DNA of 64,000 bases, from positions 1-64,000 of the forward strand of contig JADMJV010000111.1 in NCBI GenBank assembly GCA_018780265.1. Reading direction: 5' to 3'. How positions within the stretch are numbered: the first letter of the stretch is position 1; each line of letters opens with the position of its first letter. The notes below the pieces were generated by a model. It did no database searches and was not told the origin of the DNA. It worked only from the letters and a program-made list of their open reading frames with translations. This document shows, piece by piece, positions 50,133-59,700 of this stretch. Origin of the DNA: a bacterium. GTDB taxonomy: Bacteria > Vulcanimicrobiota > Xenobia > Xenobiales > JADMJV01. Both the position numbers and the translations under genes were made by a program.

Positions 50133-51956
50133 ATGGGGCGGGGTCATGACGAGGGGCACCCAGCAGTGGAATTAGCGCCAATTACAGATTGCGAACCTCT
50201 GGTTGAGAGCATGTTCTTAGCCATTGAGCAGGCCTCCGGCTATCGATGTGAGTTGGTAGCGCAAGACGCATCTCCCCTACCCGACTCGTCTCTGTTTCCC
50301 GTAACCATTTCAGCCCACAGCAGGTGCCAGTTGCGTCTGTCCGGAGGCGGACGGGGATCCGAAAGGCTGGGTCCCACCACCGTTCGAGCTCTGGAGCAGA
50401 TATTTCGCAGTTTTCGCGACCAGCAAGCCCACAATGCCACTCTCAGCCACCTTTACGAGTTGGCCACCACGCTGGGAGAAACCATTCATCTCAACGATTT
50501 GCTGGAACGCATCCTGAATACGGCCAAAGATCTGGTCAACGCCTCCAGCGGCTCGTTGGTGATGCTGGATCAGGTTCATTCTGAGCTGAAGATGCTTCAG
50601 CAGAGCGGACAGGAAACTCCGATTTTCACCACCACCCACGTCGATCCGGGCGAAGATTTGCAGAGCTGGTTGCGTCAGGAAGGGCAACTCAAGCGCACCC
50701 CGGCAGGAGCCCTGGCGCCTGCCGTGCTGGGTATTCCTCTGCGCTCGCAACAACGAGTGGTGGGTTCGTTAACCTTGATCGGCATCGCCTCACGCGACTT
50801 CAGCGATAATGACGTGCAGGCTTTGAGCATTTTGGCCGGCCACGCCGCCAACGCCATCCACAACGCCCAACTTTACAGCCAGGTTCAGCGTCAACTCGGC
50901 GAGTTACAGGCGTTGCAGCAATTGAGCGAATCCCTCAATCGCACCATCTCCCTGGAAGAAGTCCTGGAACAGTTGCTCGACGAAACTCTCCACCTGCTAG
51001 AAGCAGAAAACGCCTCGGTCATGCTGCTCGAGCCCGACCAGGAAACCTTGACCATCAAAATGGCTCGCGGTCTCTCGGATGAGGTGGTGGCCAACACGCG
51101 GGTAAAATTAGGCGAACGCATTTCCGGCAAAGTTGCCCTTCACCGCAAACCCATGCTCTACCCCGCTTTTGAGACCGACGAGTCGGGCTCAGCCCTGTCG
51201 GTGCCGCTACTCAAAGATGACCAGGTATTGGGCGTGCTCAATGTGCGCCACAAAAAGGGGGGCGGCGATTTTAGCGAGGACGAACTGTCGCTGGCGGCGC
51301 GCTTTGCCAACGTGGCTGCTCTCTCCATTTCCAAGGCGGGCCTGCATAGCGAGCTGCGCCAACTCTTTGTCCACTCCATTCGGGCCCTGGCCAACGCTGT
51401 CGACGCTCGTGACCCCTATACCAGCGGACACTCCGAACGGGTGACTCGCTTCTCGGTGCTGATTGCCATCGCTATGGGATTCAACGGCGAGGCCCTGGAG
51501 GAATTGCGCTACGCCAGTCTGCTTCACGACATCGGAAAGATTCGCATTCGCGATGCCATCTTGCACAAGCCGGGCAAGTTGACCGATGACGAGTTTGAAG
51601 AGATGAAACGACATCCCGAGTACGGCGTCGAGATTATGCAGCCAGTGCGCGCCTTCCAAACCATTCTACCCTACATGCTGTATCACCATGAACGCTACGA
51701 TGGCCGCGGCTATCCCCACGGACTCAAAGGCGAAGGCATTCCCCTGCAGGCCCGCATCATGTGTGTGGCCGACTGCTTTGACGCGATGACTTCCGATCGT
51801 CCCTACCGAAAGGGGATGCCCGTGGAAGCGGCCGTGGCGGAGCTGCAAAAGTATCGCGGCAGCCAGTTTGACCCAGAGGCCACCGACCTGTTTCTCCATC
51901 TCTTTCAGGAAGGCAAAATTGCAGATATCGTGGAACCCCGCACCCAAACCGTCTAA
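50133..51956 (+). CDS. GAF-GAF-HD-GYP phosphodiesterase
   Basis: A 607-aa cytoplasmic protein: two GAF-type domains (about 107-245 and 265-400) followed by an HD-GYP domain (about 420-600). The HD motif is YASLLHDIGKIRI (about 465) and the GYP motif is HHERYDGRGYPHGLKGEGIPL (about 510). HD-GYP enzymes hydrolyse c-di-GMP, so this is probably a signal-controlled phosphodiesterase, matching PilZ and PilT elsewhere in the window. It starts at the ATG at 50133, with no strong ribosome-binding site. A PGI-like gene follows 10 nt after. Confidence 0.93.
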   Translation: MGRGHDEGHPAVELAPITDCEPLVESMFLAIEQASGYRCELVAQDASPLPDSSLFPVTISAHSRCQLRLSGGGRGSERLGPTTVRALEQIFRSFRDQQAHNATLSHLYELATTLGETIHLNDLLERILNTAKDLVNASSGSLVMLDQVHSELKMLQQSGQETPIFTTTHVDPGEDLQSWLRQEGQLKRTPAGALAPAVLGIPLRSQQRVVGSLTLIGIASRDFSDNDVQALSILAGHAANAIHNAQLYSQVQRQLGELQALQQLSESLNRTISLEEVLEQLLDETLHLLEAENASVMLLEPDQETLTIKMARGLSDEVVANTRVKLGERISGKVALHRKPMLYPAFETDESGSALSVPLLKDDQVLGVLNVRHKKGGGDFSEDELSLAARFANVAALSISKAGLHSELRQLFVHSIRALANAVDARDPYTSGHSERVTRFSVLIAIAMGFNGEALEELRYASLLHDIGKIRIRDAILHKPGKLTDDEFEEMKRHPEYGVEIMQPVRAFQTILPYMLYHHERYDGRGYPHGLKGEGIPLQARIMCVADCFDAMTSDRPYRKGMPVEAAVAELQKYRGSQFDPEATDLFLHLFQEGKIADIVEPRTQTV

Positions 51957-51966
51957 GGGGTCCAGC

Positions 51967-53106
51967 TTGTCCCAATCTGCAACCGAAACGTCCCAGGAAC
52001 ATCGCCATGGCTTGCTCCATTGCGACCTCGATGCCCTCTGGGCCAGCCTGAGCCCGGAACAGATCGAGCCGTGGCACGGTCAGATCTCCAACTGGACGGG
52101 CAAGAGCGACGAACTGCGCCGCAATTTGCCTTTATTGGAGGTGCTGGCCCAGTTTCGCGAGGCCGATCTGGAACCACTGCGCACGCTGGCCCTGGAACTG
52201 CGCGCCAACAGCGATGACATCGTCTTTGTGGGATCGAGTCAGATGCTCGATCTGGCCCGGTTACAAGAACTCTTTGACGGTCCCGGCGGTCGCGGTCCTC
52301 GCCTTCACCTGCCCCGTTCCAAGGCCTGGGAACATCAGCTTCTGCCCGCTCTGGAAGCGGTCGGCTCGCGAGTCAGCGTGGTCATCCTGGGTTGGTCCCC
52401 CGGAGAACTGTTGTGGGAAAGGGGCGTGCCGCCAGCCCTGGCCTGGATGAAGGGGCGCTACAGCGAAGCCGAACTCCATCGCCGGGTGGTGGGGCTGTCC
52501 AGTCGGTCAATGGGCCAACTTCTGCAATATCCCATGCGCCATGTCAACGTGGTGGAGCGTGCTTTCCTGGCCCCCATCTACAGTGGGTTCGGGCTTTTTC
52601 CCCTCTACCTGGCCGGCTTTGAGGCCAGCAGTCTCATCGAAGGAGCCCGCTCGCAGGTGCGCGCTCTAGAAAAATCGTGGAGTCTGGACAACGCCACCCT
52701 GCGCTACGCGGTGCTGCGCCAGATCCTCACCATGCAGGAAGGCTGGGTGGAGGCCGTCGTTACCCCCGATTCTTTCTTGGAACCACTGGGTCTCTGGTGC
52801 CTGCGTCTGCTGGAAACCAGTTGCCAGCATCTCGATCCGCCCATTCCCTACCCCTTTCCTCATCTTCAATGCCAGGAACATGATTCACACCCGGCCGAGC
52901 GTCCTCACTATTACGAATTGCAGCTTGACTACGCCAGCCCGGGCCTCGACAGTTCCTTGATGGATCGCGGTCGGCCTCGCTGTTGGCTGGGAATGCCCCG
53001 ATTGGACATGTATACGTTGGGAGGTTGTATTTCTCACCTGGCCACTTCGGTGGCCCTCAATCACCGTTGGAGCGAGATCGAGTCTCCCCCGGTCGAAACC
53101 GAATAG
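51967..53106 (+). CDS. Degenerate phosphoglucose-isomerase-like (SIS) protein
   Basis: A 379-aa protein of unclear family with patterns like phosphoglucose isomerase. VFVGSSQMLDLARL (about 82) resembles the first SIS glycine/serine loop without the GIGGS motif; the stretch YSGFGLFPLYLAGFEASSLIEGAR (about 197-220) fits the PGI segment where substrates are held (GxR-S...GL-P--LAG-D---LL-GA). The typical catalytic Glu, His and Lys are not clearly present, so catalysis is doubtful. The TTG at 51967 has AAGGGG upstream. It lies between the HD-GYP and glutamine-synthetase-like genes and may be part of their operon. Confidence 0.5.
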   Translation: MSQSATETSQEHRHGLLHCDLDALWASLSPEQIEPWHGQISNWTGKSDELRRNLPLLEVLAQFREADLEPLRTLALELRANSDDIVFVGSSQMLDLARLQELFDGPGGRGPRLHLPRSKAWEHQLLPALEAVGSRVSVVILGWSPGELLWERGVPPALAWMKGRYSEAELHRRVVGLSSRSMGQLLQYPMRHVNVVERAFLAPIYSGFGLFPLYLAGFEASSLIEGARSQVRALEKSWSLDNATLRYAVLRQILTMQEGWVEAVVTPDSFLEPLGLWCLRLLETSCQHLDPPIPYPFPHLQCQEHDSHPAERPHYYELQLDYASPGLDSSLMDRGRPRCWLGMPRLDMYTLGGCISHLATSVALNHRWSEIESPPVETE

Positions 53107-53118
53107 AAAGAGGTCGCC

Positions 53119-54480
53119 ATGTCAGGTGTCTTTAGTTTAGAGCAGGCGCGCAAAATGGTGGAAGAGCGCGGACTTTCCCATGTCAAAGTGGGAATTTTCG
53201 ACATCGATGGGATCATGCGCGGCAAGTATATGTCCCGGGCCAAGTTCTTTTCCGCCCTGGAGGGCGGCTTTAACTTCTGCGACGTGGTGCTGGGTTGGGA
53301 TTCCAACGATCAACTCTACGACAACGTCACCTACACCGGCTGGCACACGGGTTACCCAGACGCCACCGTGCGCCTGCTCCCGGAAACCTGCCGCGACCTG
53401 ATGTATGAGGAGGGTGGGCTCTTCTTTTTAGCCGAGTTTTCGGGCAACTCCGAAAAATTGTGCCCCCGCGGCACCCTCAAGCGTGCCATCGAATACTGCC
53501 GTTCGCTGGGATTTGAGCCGTTTTCGGCGGTCGAGTATGAGTTTTTTGTCTTCAGCGAAACCCCTAAATCGGCTCAGGAGAAAGGCTACCGCAATCTGGA
53601 GCCGTGGACGCCGGGCAATTTCGGCTACTCGGCCCTGCGCAATTCGGTGCAGCCCGAGTTTTACCAGGAGTTGCTGCGTCTGGGCGAAGTCATGGACTTC
53701 CCTATCGAAGGCCTGCACAACGAGACCGGTCCCGGCGTCCTCGAAGTGGCTATCGGGGTCGATGGCACGCTGTCGGCCGCCGACAAAGCCGCTCTCTTCA
53801 AAACTTTTGCCAAGGTGGCCGCCCAGCGCAACGGGCTGATGGCTACTTTTATGGCCAAATGGTCCAACCAGTGCGCCGGCCAAAGTGGTCACATCCACCT
53901 TTCGCTCCAGGACAAGCATGGCAAGTCGGTCTTCTACGACGAGTCGGCGCCTCACCGCATGAGCGACCAGATGCGCCACTTTACGGCCGGATGTCAGGCC
54001 TACATGCCCCAGATGCTGGCCATGGTAGCCTCCACGGTCAACTCGTATTCCCGCCTGGTGCCGGGCTACTGGGCCCCCACCAACGCCACCTGGGGTGTGG
54101 AGAACCGCACCTGCGCGCTGCGCGTCATTCCCGGGTCGGCCAAATCGCAGCGCCTCGAATACCGCGTGGCCGGCGCCGACGCCAACCCCTACCTGGCTCT
54201 GGCCGCAGCCCTGGCCTCCGGGCTGTGGGGCATTGAAGAGAAGCTCGAACCTACCGACCCTATCGTGGGCAACGCCTATACCCAAAAACTTCCCGACCAT
54301 CTGGAACTGCCTCACACCCTGTGGGACGCGGCCCAGACTCTCAAAGCCAGCAAGCGGGCCCGCGGCCTGTTTGGCGATGCCTTTGTCGATCACTTCGCAG
54401 CCACTCGTGAATGGGAAGAGCGTGAACTGCGCAAAACCATCACCGACTGGGAACTGCGCCGCTACTTCGAGATCATCTAG
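53119..54480 (+). CDS. Glutamine-synthetase-like gamma-glutamylation enzyme
   Basis: A 453-aa GS family ligase. The beta-Grasp N-domain (1-100, with GIFDIDGIMRGKYM) precedes the catalytic domain: VEYEFFVF (about 139, metal Glu), NETGPGVLEVAIG (about 202), GQSGHIHLSLQD (about 256), and the arginine-rich RLVPGYWAPTNATWGVENRTCALRV (about 313). It lacks the Tyr adenylylation region of GlnA-type housekeeping enzymes, and the family is like PuuA/IpuC-type enzymes that gamma-glutamylate amines. With the next two genes it suggests a route for an amine or amino alcohol. SD-like AGAGGTCGCC is upstream. Confidence 0.85.
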   Translation: MSGVFSLEQARKMVEERGLSHVKVGIFDIDGIMRGKYMSRAKFFSALEGGFNFCDVVLGWDSNDQLYDNVTYTGWHTGYPDATVRLLPETCRDLMYEEGGLFFLAEFSGNSEKLCPRGTLKRAIEYCRSLGFEPFSAVEYEFFVFSETPKSAQEKGYRNLEPWTPGNFGYSALRNSVQPEFYQELLRLGEVMDFPIEGLHNETGPGVLEVAIGVDGTLSAADKAALFKTFAKVAAQRNGLMATFMAKWSNQCAGQSGHIHLSLQDKHGKSVFYDESAPHRMSDQMRHFTAGCQAYMPQMLAMVASTVNSYSRLVPGYWAPTNATWGVENRTCALRVIPGSAKSQRLEYRVAGADANPYLALAAALASGLWGIEEKLEPTDPIVGNAYTQKLPDHLELPHTLWDAAQTLKASKRARGLFGDAFVDHFAATREWEERELRKTITDWELRRYFEII

Positions 54481-54482
54481 CC

Positions 54483-55613
54483 GTGCTTTCGGTCAACTGG
54501 AACTACCCCACCAACATTCGCTTTGGCTGCGGCCGCCTGGCTCAGCTCAACCAATGCTGCCAGGAGTTGGGCATCAACTCCCCTCTGCTGGTCACCGACG
54601 CCGGCCTGGCTCAACTCCCCCTCATCACCCAGCTCTTACGGGACAATCCCAACTTCGGTCTCTTTGCTGACGTGCGACCCAACCCCGTGGGCCAGAACGT
54701 CAGCGACGGTGTGGTGGCCTATCGCCATGGCGGCCACGACGGCGTCATTGCCATGGGGGGTGGTAGCGCCCTGGACGTCGGTAAGGCGGTCGCCTTGATG
54801 GTGGGCCAGCAGCGCCCCTTGTGGGACTTTGAAGACGTGGGTGACAACTGGAAGCGCGTCAACCAGCAGGGCATGGCTCCCGTGGTGGCCGTGCCCACCA
54901 CTTCAGGCACCGGCAGCGAAGTCGGCCGTTGCTCGGTGATCACCGACGAATCCACTCATACCAAGCGAATCCTCTTCCACCCTCGCATGCTGCCGGCCCT
55001 GGTGCTGGCCGACCCCGACACCACCCTGGGATTGCCCCCCAAACTGACCGCCGCCGTGGGCATGGATGCCCTTTCTCACAACCTGGAGGCCTGGTGCAGC
55101 CCCATGTTGCACCCCATGGCCGACGGCATCGCGCTGGAGGGTATGCGACTGGTCCAGCAGTCACTGGTCCAGGCCTACTCGATGGGTGGGGACCGCCAGG
55201 CCCGCTCGGATATGATGGCCGCCTCCACCATGGGGGCGGCGGCCTTTCAAAAAGGGTTGGGCGCCATGCATTCGCTGAGCCATCCCATCGGTGCTCTTTT
55301 TGATACTCACCACGGTCTCACCAACGCCGTGGTGATGCCCTATGTCTTGATTCACAACGCACCCGCCATCGGCCCAAAAATGGAGCGTCTGGCCCGCTAT
55401 TTGGGCATCTCTTCCGTGCTGGAATGGGTGCTGGAACTGCGCCGCCTGCTGGAAATCCCCCACACCTTGGCCGAACTGGGTGTAACCCTCGAGTCCATCC
55501 CGGATTTGGCCCAACGGGCCGTGGCCGATCCCACCGCTGCCACCAATCCCTTGCCGTTAACGGTGCCAGACTGCCAACAGATGTTGGAAAAGGCCTGGCA
55601 CGGTCAACTGTGA
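54483..55613 (+). CDS. Iron-containing alcohol dehydrogenase
   Basis: A 376-aa Fe-ADH. The nucleotide-binding loop is GGGSALDVGKAVA (about 97-109), the PTTSGTGSEV stretch (about 139-148), and metal ligands are provided by DALSHNLEAW (about 196) and HSLSHPIGALFDTHHG (about 260-275). It likely oxidises an alcohol (or reduces an aldehyde) with NAD. The GTG start is 2 nt after the GS-like stop. Combined with a gamma-glutamyl ligase, the substrate may be a gamma-glutamylated amino alcohol. The end overlaps the transporter start (GTGA). Confidence 0.9.
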   Translation: MLSVNWNYPTNIRFGCGRLAQLNQCCQELGINSPLLVTDAGLAQLPLITQLLRDNPNFGLFADVRPNPVGQNVSDGVVAYRHGGHDGVIAMGGGSALDVGKAVALMVGQQRPLWDFEDVGDNWKRVNQQGMAPVVAVPTTSGTGSEVGRCSVITDESTHTKRILFHPRMLPALVLADPDTTLGLPPKLTAAVGMDALSHNLEAWCSPMLHPMADGIALEGMRLVQQSLVQAYSMGGDRQARSDMMAASTMGAAAFQKGLGAMHSLSHPIGALFDTHHGLTNAVVMPYVLIHNAPAIGPKMERLARYLGISSVLEWVLELRRLLEIPHTLAELGVTLESIPDLAQRAVADPTAATNPLPLTVPDCQQMLEKAWHGQL

Positions 55614-57073
55614 GTTTGACCGACGACGAAGCACATCTCAAAGACCTGGGCTATTCCCAGGAACTGTCTCGGCGAATGAGCGCCTTTTCCAACTTCGCCA
55701 TGGCTTTTTCGGTGATCTGTATTCTGGCTGGCGGTATCACCTCGCTCCCCCTGGGTCTGTCCAGTGTGGGAGGAGCCGCCATTGGATTCGGCTGGCCGTT
55801 TTCGTGTTTCTTTTCGGTCTGCGTCGCTCTGGCCATGGGCCAGGTGGCCTCGGCCTTCCCCACCGCCGGCGGTCTCTATCACTGGGCCGCCATTCTGGGG
55901 GGCAAAGCCTGGGGTTGGTTGACTGCCTGGTTCAACCTGGCCGGTCTGATCACCGTGCTCTCGGCCATCAACGTGGGCGTCTACCTGTTTGCGGTGGGAG
56001 CGCTGGATGCCTACGGAGTTAAGCCCGACCCGCTGGTGCAGACGTTGGTGGTGCTGGCCATTACCTTCTCGCAAGCGCTGCTCAATCATCTGGGCATTCG
56101 CATCACCAGTTTTTTGATCGACTGCAGCGGCTACCTCATTCTGGCCGTCACCGTTTTACTCGTCGGCTCTCTGCTTTATTACGCCCCCAGCCACGATGTT
56201 ATGCGGCTGTTTACCTTCACCAACTACAGCGGTCCGGCCGGAGGCGGAGTGTGGCCGGCCAGTTCCAATCTGGCCTACGTCTTTTTCCTCGGGTTGTTGC
56301 TGCCGGCTTACACCATCACGGGTTTTGATGCTTCGGCTCACACCGCCGAGGAAACCATGGGAGCCAGCGTGGCTGTGCCCAAGGCCATCGTTTTTGCCGT
56401 CATCTCGTCGTCCTTTTTTGCCTGGATCATGCTGGCCGCTATCGTGATGGCCATTCCCGATATGCCAACGGGGGTGGCCAAAGGATTTACCGTTTTCTTC
56501 TACACCCTCAACAGCGTGCTGCCCCACTGGGTCGCCATGCTGCTTTACCTGGGCATCGTGGTGGCCCAATATTTGTGCGGATTGGCCACCATCACCTCGT
56601 CGAGCCGCATGGTTTACGCCTTTGCTCGCGACGGAGGCCTGCCTCTGTCCAGCAAGCTGCGCCAGGTCAGTCCCCGCTATCTCACCCCGGTCCACGCCAT
56701 CTGGACGGTGGCACTCTTGAGTGTGGGTTTTGCCGTCTACACGCCCGTCTACTCCACCATAACGGTGGTTTGCACCATTTTTCTCTACATCTCCTACGTC
56801 ATGCCCATCGCCCTGGGCCTGTGGGCCTACCAGCGCAGCTGGACCAAAATGGGCCCATGGGACATCGGCGCCTGGTTTCGAGTGGTGGCCGCGCTGGCCG
56901 TGCTGGGCTGCTGCGGACTGGTTTACATCGGCGTCCAACCACCCAATGAATTGGCCCTCAAAATCATTATCGGGTCCCTCACCGTCACCGCGGTCATCTG
57001 GTTTGGCCACGAACGCTATCGCTTCCAGGGGCCCCCCGTGCTGGGCAATAAGCCGCCTGATGAGCGGGCCTAG
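55610..57073 (+). CDS. APC-family amino acid/amine permease
   Basis: A 487-aa permease with about 12 membrane segments. The first segments have SRRMSAFSNFAMAFSVICILAGG and the family signature GGAAIGFGWPFSCFFSVCVALAMGQVASAFPTAGGLYHWAAILGG (about 41-86). It is nearest to eukaryotic-type GABA/choline permeases and the bacterial members that take up amines or amino acids. The GTG start overlaps the Fe-ADH stop (the longer upstream frame is within that gene). It likely imports the substrate of the two enzymes upstream. Confidence 0.93.
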   Translation: MSLTDDEAHLKDLGYSQELSRRMSAFSNFAMAFSVICILAGGITSLPLGLSSVGGAAIGFGWPFSCFFSVCVALAMGQVASAFPTAGGLYHWAAILGGKAWGWLTAWFNLAGLITVLSAINVGVYLFAVGALDAYGVKPDPLVQTLVVLAITFSQALLNHLGIRITSFLIDCSGYLILAVTVLLVGSLLYYAPSHDVMRLFTFTNYSGPAGGGVWPASSNLAYVFFLGLLLPAYTITGFDASAHTAEETMGASVAVPKAIVFAVISSSFFAWIMLAAIVMAIPDMPTGVAKGFTVFFYTLNSVLPHWVAMLLYLGIVVAQYLCGLATITSSSRMVYAFARDGGLPLSSKLRQVSPRYLTPVHAIWTVALLSVGFAVYTPVYSTITVVCTIFLYISYVMPIALGLWAYQRSWTKMGPWDIGAWFRVVAALAVLGCCGLVYIGVQPPNELALKIIIGSLTVTAVIWFGHERYRFQGPPVLGNKPPDERA

Positions 57074-57196
57074 TCGCCCCCGATAGCAATCAAACTCTCC
57101 CCCCGTCCAACCGATCCGCGTGCGGTGGCAGGACGGGGTTCGGCCCAGGCGCGGCCTTCTCGCAGGCGGGATCTACCCTCGACGTCACCAAAGGCT

Positions 57197-57769
57197 CTAG
57201 CGCGCGTAGATACCGTGAGGGGACCAGACCACAGGATGACCACCAGAAATGCCGACTGGAGGCAGGGTCAAGGGGACTTCCTCTCCGTTGACCTTTAAGG
57301 TCACGCGTTCAGGAATAGCCTCCACGCCCTGTTGCCAAAATGGAGGCATCGCAGCCGGAGCGCGATGTATGAGTGTCATCTCTTGAAAGTTGAACATCTC
57401 TACTTCTAAAAGGTGTTCAGCCACTTTAACTCGGCTGGTGACTTTACGTGGAAAATCAGACTCGATTTCGATGACAGATGAGAGTACTGGAGCTTTCTCA
57501 AAAGGCGTGTCTGCGAAGATATTGGGTCCGAAATACCCGCCGACTTTGCTATCGTGAGATACGAAACCTATCACTGCCGGGGCTGCTTCGGGGTCGGGTT
57601 GATATAAGACCATTCCGCTCGGGGCGGAGCCTTGGGGAGTGTGTACCATGCGGGCCAAGTGTACGATGATATTTGGTGCGGTTGCAGCGCCCGTGAGCGC
57701 TACCAGATCCACGCCACCCTCCCATGACATTATCTGCTTGACCGGTGTGATCGTTGGTGACTGAAGCAT
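57197..57769 (-). CDS. Protein of unknown function
   Basis: A 190-aa soluble protein with GGAGG 8 nt before the ATG. It has a core around APNIIVHLARMVHTPQG, AVIGFVSHDSKVGGYFGPNIFADTPFE, and VTSRVKVAEHLLEVEMFNFQE, and ends with a Pro/Gly-rich segment. It is AT-richer than the housekeeping genes nearby. No domain recognised and no signal peptide. The flanking gaps 57074-57196 and 57770-57888 hold nothing recognisable. Confidence 0.6.
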   Translation of the reverse strand: MLQSPTITPVKQIMSWEGGVDLVALTGAATAPNIIVHLARMVHTPQGSAPSGMVLYQPDPEAAPAVIGFVSHDSKVGGYFGPNIFADTPFEKAPVLSSVIEIESDFPRKVTSRVKVAEHLLEVEMFNFQEMTLIHRAPAAMPPFWQQGVEAIPERVTLKVNGEEVPLTLPPVGISGGHPVVWSPHGIYAR

Positions 57770-57888
57770 AACATTGACCTCCGCGTTTTCAGGCTCGGAG
57801 TTCTAGAACCCGGTGTTGGCACCTCCACGAAAGTCCTCTGTTTCAGACCTCAAGCGCTGCCCTGGAGCAAGGACCCGAGGATGAGAAA

Positions 57889-59700
57889 GTGAAGTTTTGC
57901 GGAATGAGATACCTTGTTGCGGTTTTGATACTGCTCAGCTTAAGCTCGGCTCACGCTCGTCCCTTGTACGATGACAGGAGCAGCCAAACGGATGTTGTGG
58001 ACCGGTCATTTTATACCTCCATCTTTAGGGCCCTGGAAAAGGGGGATACGGAACGAGTCTTCGAGCAACTCAAGCTCGTTTACGGCCAACTGGGGGTCCG
58101 CTTTCCAGAAGCTTTGGCTCTCAAGTTACAGCCCTTCGATCAAGCGCTCTCTGGCTACAGCGACGATGACTTGACAATCACGCTTTCAGCGATGATGAGT
58201 AGTCCGGAACAGGGTCTTGAATATTGGAAAAATTGGAGTTCGGTGTTGTCCGATGGCCTGTGGAGGCCCGAAGCCCATTACTCCTCGCAAGCATCAATGT
58301 CTTTGGCCGGTAATTTCGCTATACTCGGCATCTTGGCCCATGAAATGGGCCATGCGATTGACTATCGTTATGGATTGTCTGCCCAACTCTGCCAATCCCA
58401 GAATTCCGAACCGAACCAAGCCGTCAAAGAGCTCGTGGCCGATGAATTGGCACTTTATGTTTTGAAAGAACTGGCGCAAGACCCGCGATTTGCCTCGCTG
58501 CTGCAGCAGTACGAGGAGAAGACCCTGAAGAGTTTGCAAGCAAGCGGGGCTCCGGGAAAGCTCCGAGCCATTGCCAATCCGCGAGACCTCTTGGCTTATT
58601 CTCTCCAGAATGAAGTCCCAAACGACAATGTTGGCTTATACGTTTCGTATCAGTTGGCCCGGCAGCGTGAATTGCTGTCGGGCTTCAATTTTGTGAGTTT
58701 CGCTCAGAATTTGAGGTCCACAGTCGCGGCTCAAGAGACGGAATTTCACCAGGCCATCCACCATCGAGCGAGCCGAGGTGAGGTGAATTCTTCAAGTCGG
58801 AGTTACCCGGAACGAAGCCAGTTTTCCGGTCTGTTTGGCACTGACGTCTATCCAGCCTCAGGCCGCGCAGCCCGTTGGCTTATGAGTTCCTCAGCTGACA
58901 AGGAACTCTTGCTTGAGTCAAGAGTCGATCCCAGATTGCAGACGGTCCTGAATATCGCAGCTCTCGTCGAGTGGAGTCAGCAACAACTGGGTGTCGACTA
59001 TCCGTTGAAAGCAACGGCTTATCAAAACTGCACTTCCTATTTGTGGGACCTCCTGCCTATGGGCCAGGACCGCTACCAAGCTCTGGTGATCAACCGTCAT
59101 CGATTGACTCAACGACCAAAAGGACCGTCTGATACAGCGCTGGTGATTCTAGATTATGTGCCCGGTACTGCTCCCAAAGTGAACCTCACTGTTACCATTC
59201 CCCGAAACGCAAGCATGTCGGCTGCCCTCAAACAGTCGGTTGAAGGCGAGGTGCGCCTATTTCTCTATCGCCAAGATAAGCCAGATCAACAGGGCTTGCT
59301 CGAAATCTATCGTCATACGGACGGTGACAATCTCTGGCACAAAGTCTCCTCGACATCGGCCGGTTTTCCCACAGGGGGGGAACTTCGAGACGGACCTCTT
59401 GCCTCCCAATCCTATGCGCATCATCAAATGTTGCGCACGAGTCTTATGACCGTCGATGGCGACTTGGTCATTCCGACCCAATCCACGATCAAATTACTCA
59501 AAGAGGGACAAGTTTTTACTTTGGCAGGCACTTCTCTGCGAGGGAATATGAATGGCTCGTCTCAAGGACAGGTTTGCAATGAGCCGGAGTTGATTTTTCA
59601 AGAAGCCTCCGGTGGGATACACTTTGCGAACAAAGTTCGTAAGCAGGAGCGAGACGCTCGTCTGCGCTTCGAAGAAAAAATTTTTGTGGGCGATTTTTAA
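57889..59700 (+). CDS. Secreted zincin-type metallopeptidase
   Basis: A 603-aa protein with a signal peptide (about 1-23, RYLVAVLILLSLSSAHA). Residues about 154-160 are HEMGHAIDY, an HExxH zinc motif, and LVADELALYVL (about 184) may give the third acidic ligand, so it is probably a zincin. The long C-terminal region (about 250-603) contains no known domain; a basic tail (RKQERDARLRFEEKIF) ends it. The GTG at 57889 has a GAGG 8 nt upstream; an ATG at 57904 is possible. It is AT-richer than average and may be acquired. Substrate unknown. Confidence 0.7.
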   Translation: MKFCGMRYLVAVLILLSLSSAHARPLYDDRSSQTDVVDRSFYTSIFRALEKGDTERVFEQLKLVYGQLGVRFPEALALKLQPFDQALSGYSDDDLTITLSAMMSSPEQGLEYWKNWSSVLSDGLWRPEAHYSSQASMSLAGNFAILGILAHEMGHAIDYRYGLSAQLCQSQNSEPNQAVKELVADELALYVLKELAQDPRFASLLQQYEEKTLKSLQASGAPGKLRAIANPRDLLAYSLQNEVPNDNVGLYVSYQLARQRELLSGFNFVSFAQNLRSTVAAQETEFHQAIHHRASRGEVNSSSRSYPERSQFSGLFGTDVYPASGRAARWLMSSSADKELLLESRVDPRLQTVLNIAALVEWSQQQLGVDYPLKATAYQNCTSYLWDLLPMGQDRYQALVINRHRLTQRPKGPSDTALVILDYVPGTAPKVNLTVTIPRNASMSAALKQSVEGEVRLFLYRQDKPDQQGLLEIYRHTDGDNLWHKVSSTSAGFPTGGELRDGPLASQSYAHHQMLRTSLMTVDGDLVIPTQSTIKLLKEGQVFTLAGTSLRGNMNGSSQGQVCNEPELIFQEASGGIHFANKVRKQERDARLRFEEKIFVGDF

